A program made the position numbers and the translations under genes. The notes below the pieces were generated by a model. That model made no database searches. It was given only the letters and a program-made list of their open reading frames with translations, and was not told where the DNA came from. From Rathayibacter sp. VKM Ac-2754 (GTDB taxonomy: Bacteria; Actinomycetota; Actinomycetes; Actinomycetales; Microbacteriaceae), in NCBI RefSeq assembly GCF_009807095.1, contig NZ_WUCC01000002.1, positions 62,001 through 126,000 on the forward strand: a stretch of 64,000 nt of DNA, in the 5' to 3' direction. Positions 41,291 to 50,504 of this stretch are shown one piece after another. Within the stretch, counting starts at the first letter, position 1. Every line of letters starts with the position of its first letter.

Positions 41291-42165
41291 TGAGCACGGA
41301 GAGCGAGCAGCAGGACGTGCTGATCGTCACGGGGATGTCGGGTGCCGGCCGGTCCACGGCCGCGAACGCCCTCGAGGACCTCGGCTGGTACGTGGTCGAC
41401 AACCTCCCGCCGCAGATGCTCCGACCCCTGGTCGACCTCGCCCAGCGCGCGGGCGACACGCTGCCGAAGATCGCGGCCGTCGTCGACGTCCGCGGGCGCG
41501 ACTTCTTCGCCGACCTCGGCGAGATCGTGCGCGAGCTCAAAGCGGGTGTCGACCTCCGCGTCGTGTTCCTCGAGGCGACCGACGCTGCCCTGGTGCGCCG
41601 CTTCGAGCAGGTGCGGCGCCCGCACCCGCTGCAGGGCCGAGGCACGCTGCTCGACGGCATCTCGGCGGAGCGCGGACGACTGGCGCAGCTGCGCGAGTCC
41701 GCCGACATCGTGATCGACACCTCCGACCTCAACATCCACCAGCTCGCGACGACCATCACGGAGCGATTCGCCGAGGCCGGGCGTGCGGGCCTCCAGATCA
41801 CCGTGATGAGCTTCGGCTTCAAGTACGGCCTGCCGACCGACGCCGACATGGTCGCCGACGCGCGCTTCCTCCCCAACCCGTACTGGATCCCCGAGCTCCG
41901 CCCGCACACCGGGCTCGACGAAGAGGTGAGAGAATACGTGCTGGCCCAGCAGGGGGCGGAGGAGTTCATCGACTCCTACTCGCGAGCCCTGCGCCCGGTG
42001 CTCGACGGCTACCAGCGCGAGAACAAGCGCCACGCGACGATCGCCATCGGCTGCACGGGGGGCAAGCACCGCTCCGTCGCGGTCGCCGGACGCATCGCGG
42101 CCCGACTGGCCGAGCTGCCGGGAGTCGCCGTGAACGTGGCGCACCGCGACCTCGGCCGAGAATGA
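41290..42165 (+). CDS. rapZ: RapZ-family nucleotide-binding protein (RNase adapter)
   Basis: ATP/GTP-binding protein of the RapZ/YvcJ family; in E. coli it targets sRNA GlmZ to RNase E, while in Gram-positives its role is less clear. The 291 residues show the P-loop [13 protein letters not shown] (about 10-22; Arg in place of the usual Lys is common in actinobacterial members), [35 protein letters not shown], and the C-terminal [14 protein letters not shown] phosphate-binding motif. ATG at 41290 lies at the end of the tandem array with GGAG 5-6 nt upstream. uvrC precedes and whiA follows after 42 bp; yvcK, often found between rapZ and whiA, is absent. Confidence 0.93.
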   Translation: MSTESEQQDVLIVTGMSGAGRSTAANALEDLGWYVVDNLPPQMLRPLVDLAQRAGDTLPKIAAVVDVRGRDFFADLGEIVRELKAGVDLRVVFLEATDAALVRRFEQVRRPHPLQGRGTLLDGISAERGRLAQLRESADIVIDTSDLNIHQLATTITERFAEAGRAGLQITVMSFGFKYGLPTDADMVADARFLPNPYWIPELRPHTGLDEEVREYVLAQQGAEEFIDSYSRALRPVLDGYQRENKRHATIAIGCTGGKHRSVAVAGRIAARLAELPGVAVNVAHRDLGRE

Positions 42166-42207
42166 TTCCCGCGCGCTCCGCCGCGCACCCGACGTAAGGA
42201 AGACTCC

Positions 42208-43188
42208 GTGGCCCTCACCGCAGACGTCAAGGGCGAACTGGTCGCGATCGTCTCGCGCAAGAACACCGTCCGTGCCGCCGAACTGGCGACCGTCCTCCGC
42301 TTCTCCGGCGGACTGCACATCATCTCGAACCGCCTCGCGGTCGAGGTCGAGCTCGACTCCGCAGCTCTCGCGACCCGCGTGCGCCGCGATCTCGCAGAGC
42401 TCTACGGCGTCCGCAGCGAGGGCACCATCATCTCCGCCGGCGGATCGCGCCGGACGACCAGCTGGCTCGTCCGCGTGGTCGAGGGCGGCGACACGCTCGC
42501 CCGGCAGACAGGGCTGCTCGACCAGCGCGGTCGCCCGGTGCGCGGCCTCCCGAACCGGCTGACGACGGGCTCCCGGGAGGAGCTCGCCGCAGTCTGGCGC
42601 GGCGCCTTCCTCGCGCAGGGCTCGCTGACCGACCCGGGCCGCTCGGCGGCGCTCGAGATCGTCTGCCCCGGCAACGAGTCGGCGATGGCCATCGTCGGCG
42701 CGGCCGGCCGCCTCGGCGTGCAGGCGAAGTCGCGGGAGGTGCGCGGTGTGCACCGGGTCGTCGTCCGCGACGGCGAGAGCATCAGCGCGATGCTCACCCT
42801 GATGGGCGCCACCTCGACGGTGGCGAGCTGGGAGGAGCTGCGCCAGCGACGCGAGGTGCGCGCGACCGCGAACCGGCTCGTCAACTTCGACGACGCCAAC
42901 CTCCGCCGGTCGGCGCAGGCCGCCGTCGCCGCGTGCTCGCGTGTCGAGCGCGCGATGGAGATCCTCGGCGACGACATCCCCGAGCACCTGCGCTACGCCG
43001 GTCGACTCCGGCTCGCGCACCGCGACGCGAGTCTCGACGAGCTGGGCCACCACGCCGACCCCCCGATGACGAAGGACGCGGTCGCCGGTCGCATCCGCCG
43101 CCTCCTCGCGATGGCCGACAAGCGCGCCGCCGACCTCGACATCCCCGGCACCGACGCGAACCTCCCGGCCGAGCTGCGCGACCTCTGA
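42208..43188 (+). CDS. whiA: DNA-binding regulator WhiA
   Basis: Sporulation/cell-division regulator in Streptomyces and a conserved DNA-binding protein in non-sporulating Gram-positives. The 326 residues start [14 protein letters not shown], carry a LAGLIDADG-endonuclease-like core without nuclease activity, including [15 protein letters not shown], and end in a helix-turn-helix domain with [19 protein letters not shown]. The GTG at 42208 follows AAGGAAG. Its place after rapZ is the usual one. Its targets here are unknown. Confidence 0.94.
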   Translation: MALTADVKGELVAIVSRKNTVRAAELATVLRFSGGLHIISNRLAVEVELDSAALATRVRRDLAELYGVRSEGTIISAGGSRRTTSWLVRVVEGGDTLARQTGLLDQRGRPVRGLPNRLTTGSREELAAVWRGAFLAQGSLTDPGRSAALEIVCPGNESAMAIVGAAGRLGVQAKSREVRGVHRVVVRDGESISAMLTLMGATSTVASWEELRQRREVRATANRLVNFDDANLRRSAQAAVAACSRVERAMEILGDDIPEHLRYAGRLRLAHRDASLDELGHHADPPMTKDAVAGRIRRLLAMADKRAADLDIPGTDANLPAELRDL

Positions 43189-43264
43189 GCCGTCCACCCG
43201 GCGAACGCTGAGTGTCTCCTGGTTGAACGGGGGAGACCGTCCGAGTGCGCGGGTGCCCCGTCAC

Positions 43265-43270
43265 TAGACT
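43265..43270 (+). promoter_or_regulatory. Candidate -10 box (TAGACT) for sodA
   Basis: TAGACT fits TAnnnT and would give a leader of about 100 nt for sodA, whose start has AGGAGAT. No clear -35 at normal spacing. Confidence 0.45.
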
Positions 43271-43375
43271 GGAAACGTCGCTCGGACACGCCGACCCCCG
43301 CTCCAGCGCCTCGCGCTCGGACGGTCGGAGCCGGTGGGACTGCCGAGGTCGACGACCACGAACAGGAGATCGCAC

Positions 43376-44002
43376 ATGGCTGACTACACGCTCGCCGAAC
43401 TGCCCTACGACTACTCGGCCCTCGAGCCGAACATCAGTGGGCGGATCATGGAGCTCCACCACGACAAGCACCACGCCACCTACGTGACGGGCGCGAACAC
43501 CGCCCTCGCCGCGCTCCAGGAGGCCCGCGACACCGAGAGCCTCGCGAACGTCAACAAGCTCCAGAAGGACCTGGCGTTCAATCTCGCCGGTCACGTGAAC
43601 CACACCGTGTTCTGGAACAACCTCTCGCCCGACGGCGGCGACAAGCCGGTCGGCGAGCTCGCCGCGGCGATCGACGACAACTTCGGCTCGTTCGACAAGT
43701 TCCGCGCCCACTTCACCGCCTCCGCCCTCGGCATCCAGGGCTCCGGCTGGTCGATCCTCGCGTGGGACTCGCTCGGCGAGAAGCTCATCATCGAGCAGCT
43801 CTACGACCACCAGGGCAACCTCGCCGCGGCGACCGTGCCGGTGCTGCTGCTCGACATGTGGGAGCACGCCTTCTACCTCGACTACGTCAACGTGAAGGCC
43901 GACTACGTCAAGGCGTTCTGGAACATCGTGAACTGGGCCGACGTCTCCGCGCGCTTCGAGAAGGCCCGCGAGAAGACTTCGGGCCTGCTGCTACTGTCAT
44001 AG
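43376..44002 (+). CDS. sodA: Superoxide dismutase (Mn/Fe type)
   Basis: Converts superoxide to oxygen and hydrogen peroxide. The 208 residues contain the metal ligands of the Fe/Mn family: His28 within [13 protein letters not shown], His in [15 protein letters not shown], and Asp/His in [15 protein letters not shown]; the last also carries the signature DxWEHAYY with Phe for one Tyr. The choice of Mn or Fe cannot be fixed by eye; [10 protein letters not shown] is like Mn forms. ATG at 43376 with AGGAGAT just upstream. It sits between whiA and gap, with a terminator after it. Confidence 0.95.
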   Translation: MADYTLAELPYDYSALEPNISGRIMELHHDKHHATYVTGANTALAALQEARDTESLANVNKLQKDLAFNLAGHVNHTVFWNNLSPDGGDKPVGELAAAIDDNFGSFDKFRAHFTASALGIQGSGWSILAWDSLGEKLIIEQLYDHQGNLAAATVPVLLLDMWEHAFYLDYVNVKADYVKAFWNIVNWADVSARFEKAREKTSGLLLLS

Positions 44003-45127
<1,125 letters not shown>

Positions 45128-45138
45128 GGCTCGCAGCA

Positions 45139-46353
45139 GTGACCTTCCGCACTCTGGACTCACTGGGTGCACTGTCGGGCAAGCGCGTCGTCGTCCGCTG
45201 CGATCTGAACGTCCCCCTGAAGGACGGTTCGATCACGGACGACGGCCGCGTGCGCGCGTCCGTCCCCACGCTCCAGCGGCTCGTCGCCGAGGGTGCCCGA
45301 GTCGTGGTCGTGAGCCACCTCGGGCGCCCCGACGGGGAGCCCGACCCGAAGTACAGCCTCGCGCCGGTCGCGAAGCGACTCGGTGAGCTCCTCGACGCCC
45401 CCGTGGCGTTCGCCGGCGACACTGTCGGCGACGAGGCCTCCTCCGCGGTCGAGGCCCTCGGCGACGGCGAGATCGTCGTCCTCGAGAACCTGCGCTTCAA
45501 CGCAGCCGAGACCAGCAAGGACGCGGACGAGCGCCGCGCCTTCGCCGAGAAGCTGGCCGCCTTCGGCGACGCCTTCGTCTCGGACGGCTTCGGAGTCGTC
45601 CACCGCAAGCAGGCGAGCGTCTACGAGCTCGCGCAGCTGCTCCCGAGCGCTGCCGGCACTCTGATCGCCGCCGAGCTCGAGGTCCTCGACCGCCTCACCG
45701 AGAAGCCGGAGCGCCCCTACACGGTCGTGCTCGGCGGATCGAAGGTCTCGGACAAGCTCGGCGTGATCGAGCACCTGCTGCCGAGGGTCGACTCGATCCT
45801 CATCGGCGGAGGCATGCTCTTCACCTTCCTCAAGGCCCAGGGCCACGAGGTCGGTTCGAGCCTGCTCGAAGCCGACCAGGTCGACGTCGTGCTCGGCTAC
45901 CTCGCGAAGGCGAAGGAGCTGGGCGTCGAGATCGTCCTGCCGACCGACGTCGTCGTCGCCTCGAAGTTCGGAGCCGACGCGGAGCACGAGGTCGCTGCGG
46001 CCGACCTCATCGAGGGCACCCCGTTCGGAGCGAGCGGACTGGGCCTCGACATCGGCCCGGACACTGCGAAGCGCTTCGCCGAGATCGTCGCTGCGTCGAA
46101 GACGGTGTTCTGGAACGGCCCCATGGGCGTCTTCGAGCTCGAGCCGTTTGCGGCGGGCACGAAGGCCGTCGCCCAGGCCCTCACCGAGGTCGACGGACTC
46201 AGCGTCGTCGGCGGAGGCGATTCGGCCGCGGCAGTGCGCGCCCTCGGCTTCGAGGACGGGCAGTTCGGCCACATCTCGACGGGAGGCGGCGCGAGCCTCG
46301 AATTCCTCGAGGGCAAGCGACTCCCCGGACTGGAGGTCCTCGGATGGCAGTAG
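45139..46353 (+). CDS. pgk: Phosphoglycerate kinase
   Basis: Transfers phosphate from 1,3-bisphosphoglycerate to ADP. The 404 residues show the substrate-binding [15 protein letters not shown] near 17-31, [21 protein letters not shown], the hinge and nucleotide domain with [19 protein letters not shown], and the C-terminal [11 protein letters not shown] and [18 protein letters not shown] at 45139 gives a start at [17 protein letters not shown] about 12 nt upstream is a weak ribosome-binding site, so translation may be helped by coupling to gap. tpiA begins 10 bp before its end. Confidence 0.96.
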   Translation: MTFRTLDSLGALSGKRVVVRCDLNVPLKDGSITDDGRVRASVPTLQRLVAEGARVVVVSHLGRPDGEPDPKYSLAPVAKRLGELLDAPVAFAGDTVGDEASSAVEALGDGEIVVLENLRFNAAETSKDADERRAFAEKLAAFGDAFVSDGFGVVHRKQASVYELAQLLPSAAGTLIAAELEVLDRLTEKPERPYTVVLGGSKVSDKLGVIEHLLPRVDSILIGGGMLFTFLKAQGHEVGSSLLEADQVDVVLGYLAKAKELGVEIVLPTDVVVASKFGADAEHEVAAADLIEGTPFGASGLGLDIGPDTAKRFAEIVAASKTVFWNGPMGVFELEPFAAGTKAVAQALTEVDGLSVVGGGDSAAAVRALGFEDGQFGHISTGGGASLEFLEGKRLPGLEVLGWQ

Positions 46354-47162
46354 ACAGCACGGGAGGAGCTCCCTCCTCCCTCGGGCGGACGCCGCTCATC
46401 GCGGGCAACTGGAAGATGAACCTGGACCACCTCCAGGCCATCGCCTTCGTGCAGAAGCTCGCGTGGAGCCTGAAGGACGCGAATCACGACTTCGACGGTG
46501 TCGAGGTCGCAGTGTTCCCGCCCTTCACCGACCTCCGCCCGGTGCAGATCCTCGTCGACTCCGACAAGCTGCCGCTCAAGTACGGCGCGCAGGACCTGTC
46601 GAAGTTCGACAGCGGGGCCTACACCGGTGAGATCTCGGGTCAGTTCCTGAAGCAGCTCGACTGCGACTACGTGATCGTCGGGCACTCGGAGCGTCGCACG
46701 CTCCACGCCGAGACGGACGCGGACATCGCGGCGAAGTCGGCTGCGGCGATCAAGCACGGCGTCGCACCGGTCATCTGCGTCGGAGAGACCGCCGAGGACC
46801 TCGAGAAGCACGGCCCGTCGGCCGTGCCCGTCGCGCAGCTGAAGGAGGCCCTCACCGGCCTGCCCGCGGACGCCGACCTCGTCGTCGCCTACGAGCCGGT
46901 CTGGGCCATCGGCTCCGGCCAGGCCGCCACGCCCGAGCAGGCCCAGCAGGTCTGCAAGGCGCTCCGCGACGTCGTCTCCGACATCCTCGGAGCCGACACC
47001 GCGGCGAAGACACGCATCCTCTACGGCGGCTCCGTGAAGTCCGGCAACATCGCCGGCTTCATGCGCGAACCCGACGTCGACGGCGCCCTCGTCGGAGGCG
47101 CCAGCCTCCAGGTCGACGAGTTCGCAGCGATCGCCCGGTTCCGCAATCACGTAGGCGTCTAG
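46344..47162 (+). CDS. tpiA: Triosephosphate isomerase
   Basis: Interconverts glyceraldehyde 3-phosphate and dihydroxyacetone phosphate. The 272 residues show [13 protein letters not shown] (Asn and Lys of the active site, near 18-30), [15 protein letters not shown] with catalytic His, the catalytic Glu in [11 protein letters not shown], and the phosphate loop [11 protein letters not shown]. About 15 N-terminal residues ([15 protein letters not shown]) precede the conserved core. The ATG overlaps the end of pgk by 10 bp. A very strong terminator follows. Confidence 0.97.
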   Translation: MAVDSTGGAPSSLGRTPLIAGNWKMNLDHLQAIAFVQKLAWSLKDANHDFDGVEVAVFPPFTDLRPVQILVDSDKLPLKYGAQDLSKFDSGAYTGEISGQFLKQLDCDYVIVGHSERRTLHAETDADIAAKSAAAIKHGVAPVICVGETAEDLEKHGPSAVPVAQLKEALTGLPADADLVVAYEPVWAIGSGQAATPEQAQQVCKALRDVVSDILGADTAAKTRILYGGSVKSGNIAGFMREPDVDGALVGGASLQVDEFAAIARFRNHVGV

Positions 47163-47173
47163 CGCTCTGAATC

Positions 47174-47205
47174 TGAAGGGGTGGGCCTCGCGGCCCACCC
47201 CTTCA
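47174..47205 (+). terminator. Terminator of gap-pgk-tpiA
   Basis: TGAAGGGGTGGGCC (47174-47187) pairs perfectly over 14 bp with GGCCCACCCCTTCA (47192-47205), loop TCGC. It starts 11 nt after the tpiA stop and is followed by a pyrimidine-rich TCGTCTCTGCTGCT. Confidence 0.9.
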
Positions 47206-47284
47206 GTCGTCTCTGCTGCTCATGTACCGAGCGCAGATTGCGGAGTGCTGTTCTTCCACGGCGCTCTTCGCGCGGCGCGGCGCA

Positions 47285-47399
47285 GTCGGCTTCCATGCAT
47301 GGTCGCGTCCCGAAGAGCTTCGTGCGTCCGGCTACGCCGATTCGCTCGCACGCGAATCGCCGGTTCGCCTTGTCCCGAGCAGCGATCTGCAAGCCTCCG
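47285..47399 (+). repeat. Interspersed ~116-bp repeat, copy B
   Basis: Partner of 9606-9722. The hairpin is CGATTCGC (47338-47345), 6-nt loop, GCGAATCG (47352-47359). Compared with copy A, the C-G pair is replaced by T-A on both arms, which keeps the stem. Confidence 0.7.
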
Positions 47400-47413
47400 C
47401 TTCTGACGGTGGG

Positions 47414-47454
47414 AGATCTCGATACGGCCGCTGCGCGGCCTACTCGATCAGCAG
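47414..47454 (-). repeat. Short palindromic repeat B1 (inverted)
   Basis: Read on the minus strand it matches the CTGNTCGAGTAG...GTATCGAGA family. The core here is GGCCGCGCAGCGGCC instead of GCCGCCgaaGGCGGC, so the stem is kept with different bases. Confidence 0.65.
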
Positions 47455-47523
47455 GGCAGCGGGCGACAGCGTCTGCCGACCCCGCCTTCAAGGATGTGTG
47501 CTGAGAAGACGTCGGGCTCACCC

Positions 47524-47563
47524 CTGCTGGCCGAGTAGCCGCTGGAGGCGGCGTATCGAGACC
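47524..47563 (+). repeat. Short palindromic repeat B2
   Basis: CTGCTGGCCGAGTAGCCGC followed by GGCGGCGTATCGAGACC; same orientation as A1 and A2. Confidence 0.65.
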
Positions 47564-47608
47564 CACCTCCCTTCGAACCTCGGTCCCGAGTCCCGTCCTC
47601 CGGACGCG

Positions 47609-47705
47609 GACGGGAGGGGCGGCCTCGTCGCGGCGCCTGGCTCGGGTCTGGCGGGCGCCGCGCAGCGGCGCGGGATGGCGCCGCGACGAGGCCGCCCCTC
47701 CCGTC
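47609..47705. repeat. Perfect 29-bp inverted repeat with nested hairpin
   Basis: The left arm 47609-47637 (starts GACGGGAGGGGCGGCC) is the exact reverse complement of 47677-47705. The 39-nt middle holds a 7-bp hairpin GCGCCGC/GCGGCGC. Just upstream, TCCCGTCC (47591-47598) can pair with GGACGGGA (47608-47615), which would compete with the outer end of the large stem. No T-run follows. It lies about 100 bp before the secG -10 box. Confidence 0.9.
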
Positions 47706-47804
47706 ACTCTTCAGAGCGCCCCGCGCCTCCCGTCATCCGCCGCCACGTATACCGCTCGCCGTAACAGGGGGTGTGGTTTCGTCGGGGGATTCGCAGGCGC
47801 CCGT

Positions 47805-47810
47805 TATACT
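47805..47810 (+). promoter_or_regulatory. -10 box (TATACT) of secG
   Basis: TATACT is close to consensus; transcription near 47817 would give a ~35-nt leader ending in AAAGG before the secG start. No -35 hexamer is evident at 17 nt. Confidence 0.6.
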
Positions 47811-47851
47811 CGACGGGGCGCGCAACGCGCCAGAACTTCGAAAGGTACCGC

Positions 47852-48103
47852 GTGGACATCCTCCAGGTCGTGCTCCAGGTCGTCCTGGGCATCACGAGCC
47901 TCCTGCTCACCATGCTGATCCTGCTCCACAAGGGGCGCGGCGGCGGTCTGTCCGACATGTTCGGCGGCGGAGTGACCTCGAACCTCGGCGCCTCGGGCGT
48001 CGCAGAGCGCAATCTGAACCGCATCACCGTGATCCTCGGTCTCGTCTGGGTCGCCAGCATCGTGGTTCTCGGTCTCATCACCAAGTTCGACACCGGAGCA
48101 TAG
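47852..48103 (+). CDS. secG: Preprotein translocase subunit SecG
   Basis: Small accessory subunit of the SecYEG protein-export channel in the cell membrane. The 83 residues have two hydrophobic helices (about 3-24 and 58-78) joined by a glycine-rich loop with GRGGGLSDMFGGG, the SecG signature. The GTG at 47852 is chosen because AAAGG (47841-47845) lies 6 nt upstream. It follows the glycolytic block, as in many actinobacteria, and rbpA follows after 11 bp. Confidence 0.95.
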   Translation: MDILQVVLQVVLGITSLLLTMLILLHKGRGGGLSDMFGGGVTSNLGASGVAERNLNRITVILGLVWVASIVVLGLITKFDTGA

Positions 48104-48114
48104 GGGTACACGGA

Positions 48115-48480
48115 ATGGCATCAGGCGGCAGTGCAATCCGCGGTTCGCGCGTCGGCGCGGGACCCATGGGCGAGCAGGACCGAGGCTTCCACGCGGAGCG
48201 CGTCGCGGTCTCCTACTGGGACGCTCTCGGCAACGAGACGGTGCGCCACTTCTCGGCGGCGCTCCCCGAGGACGAGATCCCCGAGGTCATCGACTCTCCG
48301 CAGTCGGGTCTCCCGGCCGGTCGCGACCGGGCGAACCCGCCTCAGGTCGCGAAGACCGAGCCCTACAAGACGCACCTCGCGTACGTGAAGGAGCGTCGCA
48401 CCGAGGCCGAGGCCGCGCAACTCCTCGAGGAGGCGCTCCAGCAGCTCCGCGCGCGCCGCGGGACCGCGACGCCGTCCTGA
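48115..48480 (+). CDS. rbpA: RNA polymerase-binding protein RbpA
   Basis: Actinobacterial factor that binds the sigma subunit and RNA polymerase and aids promoter opening. The 121 residues start MASGGSAIRGSRVGAGPMGE, matching the N-terminal tail that reaches toward the active site, then the core with VAVSYWDALGNETVRHFSA and the C-terminal sigma-interacting helix HLAYVKERRTEAEAAQLLEEAL. The core has no cysteine, so it lacks the zinc site of Streptomyces RbpA. The ATG is preceded by only a weak site (CGGA). The last 28 bp belong to a 105-bp tandem duplication that extends through its terminator. Confidence 0.92.
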   Translation: MASGGSAIRGSRVGAGPMGEQDRGFHAERVAVSYWDALGNETVRHFSAALPEDEIPEVIDSPQSGLPAGRDRANPPQVAKTEPYKTHLAYVKERRTEAEAAQLLEEALQQLRARRGTATPS

Positions 48481-48498
48481 TCGGCCCCACGGCCGACG

Positions 48499-48546
48499 AA
48501 CGACGAAGGGCCCGACCCCCGCGAGGGAGTCGGGCCCTTCGTCGTT
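48499..48546 (+). terminator. Terminator of rbpA, first copy
   Basis: AACGACGAAGGGCCCGAC (48499-48516) pairs perfectly over 18 bp with GTCGGGCCCTTCGTCGTT (48529-48546); the 12-nt loop can pair further. Confidence 0.9.
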
Positions 48547-48603
48547 CTCACGGGCCGGCGCCGCGGGACCGCGACGCCGTCCTGATCGGCCCCACGGCCG
48601 ACG

Positions 48604-48651
48604 AACGACGAAGGGCCCGACCCCCGCGAGGGAGTCGGGCCCTTCGTCGTT
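48604..48651. terminator. Second, identical terminator between rbpA and pgl
   Basis: Exact copy of the hairpin at 48499-48546. The minus-strand pgl stop is at 48684, so this copy can also end pgl transcription from the other side. Confidence 0.88.
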
Positions 48652-48683
48652 CTCACGGGCCGGACGGTCCGGTCCGGCCCGGC

Positions 48684-49451
48684 TCAGTAGCTCGGCGCGA
48701 TGAGCGACTCGGGGACCTCGGCTGCGGCCTCCTGGTCGACGAAGAACACCGTGCGCTTGCGGCCGAACGCGCCGGCGGCCGGCACCTCGTTCGTGCTGGC
48801 GCCCGCGAGTGCCAGACCGAGCGCGGAGGCCTTGTCGGCACCCGCCAGGACCATCCAGACCCGGTCGGACTGATTGATCAGAGGCAGCGTGAGCGTGAGG
48901 CGCTCCGGCGGCGGCTTGGGCGAGTTGCGGACGGCCAGCACACCGGGCTTCGGGTGGCGGATCGCGGAGCGCTCGGGGAAGAGCGACGCGATGTGCCCGT
49001 CGGGGCCGACTCCGAGGAAGGTGATGTCGAAGCGCGGGTAGTCGCGGCCCTCGGTCGCGTGCGCGCGGAGCTCGGCGTCGTACTGCGTGGCGGCGGCGTC
49101 GAGGTCGATGCCCTCGTCGGAGGCCGGATACGAGTGGACGTTCTCACTCGGCACGTCGAGTGACGCGAACAGGTCGCCTGCCTGCACGTCGTTGCGGTCC
49201 TCGTGCCCGCGGGGGACCCAGCGCTCGTCGCCCCACCAGAAGTGGACCCGCGTCCAGTCGACGTTCCCCGCGGCCGAGGAGCCGGCGATCTCCTTGAGGG
49301 TCGCCGCCCCCATCGTGCCGCCCGTCAGGACGACGTTCGCCGACCCGAGGTCGTCGAGGATGTCGATCGTCTTGGTCAGGAAGCGCGCGGCGACCGAGCC
49401 GGCGAGGGTCTGCTTGTCTCGGTGGACGAGCACACGACGTTCGGTGGTCAT
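48684..49451 (-). CDS. pgl: 6-phosphogluconolactonase
   Basis: Hydrolyses 6-phosphogluconolactone, the second step of the oxidative pentose phosphate pathway. The 255 residues belong to the SugarP-isomerase-like Pgl/DevB family: VVLTGGTMGAATLKEI, the family block VHFWWGDERWVPRGHEDRND, FLGVGPDGHIASLFPE and the late LALAGASTNEVPAAG. The ATG at 49451 follows a GGAGA-type site (AGAAGGAGAC) on the minus strand. opcA ends 84 bp upstream of it, so zwf-opcA-pgl is probably one transcription unit. Confidence 0.93.
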   Translation of the reverse strand: MTTERRVLVHRDKQTLAGSVAARFLTKTIDILDDLGSANVVLTGGTMGAATLKEIAGSSAAGNVDWTRVHFWWGDERWVPRGHEDRNDVQAGDLFASLDVPSENVHSYPASDEGIDLDAAATQYDAELRAHATEGRDYPRFDITFLGVGPDGHIASLFPERSAIRHPKPGVLAVRNSPKPPPERLTLTLPLINQSDRVWMVLAGADKASALGLALAGASTNEVPAAGAFGRKRTVFFVDQEAAAEVPESLIAPSY

Positions 49452-49535
49452 GCAGGGTCTCCTTCTGGTGGTCGCCGATCGGCGGATGGTCGACTCCGGG
49501 TCAGGAAGCGTCGGCCCGCGAGCGGGCCGACGACA

Positions 49536-50504
49536 TCAGGACGCGCTGCGGGCCCCGGACTTCTCCGAGAGCATGTCCACACCGCGCGAGATCACTTCAC
49601 CGTACAGGTCATCGGGGTCGAGCCTGCGCAGCTCCTCCGCCAGGCAGTCGCGGAGACTGCGGCGGGGGAGCGAGATGTCGTGGACGGGCTGATCCGGCTG
49701 GGTCAGCGTCGCCACGTTCGGTATCGAGCGCTCGAGCTCGATGACGCCCGACTCGCGGAAGAGACGGACCCCGTGGATGCCGCTCGATCCGGTCGCGCTG
49801 ATGGTGAGCTCGTGGTCGACGGGGATGTCGAGCTCGAGCTGCAACCAGGCGGCGAGCAGGATCGTCGAGGGGGAGTCCGGGGCTCCCGAGACCTCGACCG
49901 CGGTGATCGACTCGTACGGCGGCTGGTCGAGGACCGCCGCCAGCTGAGCGCGCCACAGCGTGAGCCGGGTCCAGGCGAAGTCGGTGTCGCCCGGGGCGTA
50001 GGTGGAGGCGAGGTGGTGCAGCGCCTCCGCCGGGTTGGACTGCGCGGACGCGTCCGTGATGCGGCGCTGCGCGATCCGGCCGATGGGCGACTGGGAGGCG
50101 CTCTCGGGCGCGCTGTTCGGCCACCAGGCGACGACGGGCGCATCGGGCAGGAGCAGACCCGTGACGAGGCTCTCCTCGTCGCTCGCGGCGTCGCCGAACG
50201 GGCGGAGCACGACGACCTCGCTGGCCCCCGCATCGCCGCCCACGCGGATCTGCGCGTCGACCCGGGGGGTCGCGTCGACGGGCACCGTGGTGAGTCCGTC
50301 GTCCTTCGAGACGACGATGACGCGCATCGGGTGCTCGCGCGAGGCGTCGTTCGCGGCGTCGATCGCCTCCTCCTCGTGACCCCGGGAGGTCGCGATGATG
50401 AGGGTGAGGACGCGGCCGAGGGCGACGGCGCCGCCCTCCTCGCGGATCTTGACGAGAGTCTTCGAGACCTCGCTGGTCGTGGTGTCGGGCAGATCGACGA
50501 TCAT
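49536..50504 (-). CDS. opcA: Glucose-6-phosphate dehydrogenase assembly protein OpcA
   Basis: Actinobacterial and cyanobacterial protein needed for full activity of glucose-6-phosphate dehydrogenase; redox-linked activation is known from cyanobacteria. The 322 residues start MIVDLPDTTTSEVSKTLVK, contain VVVLRPFGDAASDEESLVTGLLLPDAPVVAWWP pieces typical of the family, and RRITDASAQSN. The function is assigned by family and by the neighbouring zwf; the start at 50504 overlaps the end of zwf by 4 bp (ATGA), which suggests translational coupling. Confidence 0.93.
   Translation of the reverse strand: MIVDLPDTTTSEVSKTLVKIREEGGAVALGRVLTLIIATSRGHEEEAIDAANDASREHPMRVIVVSKDDGLTTVPVDATPRVDAQIRVGGDAGASEVVVLRPFGDAASDEESLVTGLLLPDAPVVAWWPNSAPESASQSPIGRIAQRRITDASAQSNPAEALHHLASTYAPGDTDFAWTRLTLWRAQLAAVLDQPPYESITAVEVSGAPDSPSTILLAAWLQLELDIPVDHELTISATGSSGIHGVRLFRESGVIELERSIPNVATLTQPDQPVHDISLPRRSLRDCLAEELRRLDPDDLYGEVISRGVDMLSEKSGARSAS

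Larger units (their letters stand above)
47206..47804. other. Repeat-bearing intergenic locus B, no gene seen
   Basis: About 600 bp between the tpiA terminator and the secG promoter. No coding region is supported on either strand. It holds a ~115-bp repeat related to 9606-9722, two short palindromic repeats in opposite orientations, and a perfect 29-bp inverted repeat with nested hairpin. A second CTCCCGTCA motif at about 47727-47735 repeats the right end of the inverted repeat. Confidence 0.7.
48453..48662 (+). repeat. Perfect 105-bp tandem duplication (two copies)
   Basis: 48453-48557 is repeated exactly at 48558-48662. Each copy contains the final 28 nt of the rbpA reading frame including its stop, then the terminator hairpin. 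The first stop (48478-48480) ends RbpA, so the second copy of the codons is not translated as part of it. Confidence 0.97.

Noticed and set aside
41069-41293. Plus-strand frame with HERRRT hexapeptide repeats ending on the rapZ start (ATGA)
   Set aside because: Its GTG start lies upstream of the candidate -10 box, no ribosome-binding site precedes it, and all three plus frames are open through the array. It is best explained by the 18-bp repeat alone.
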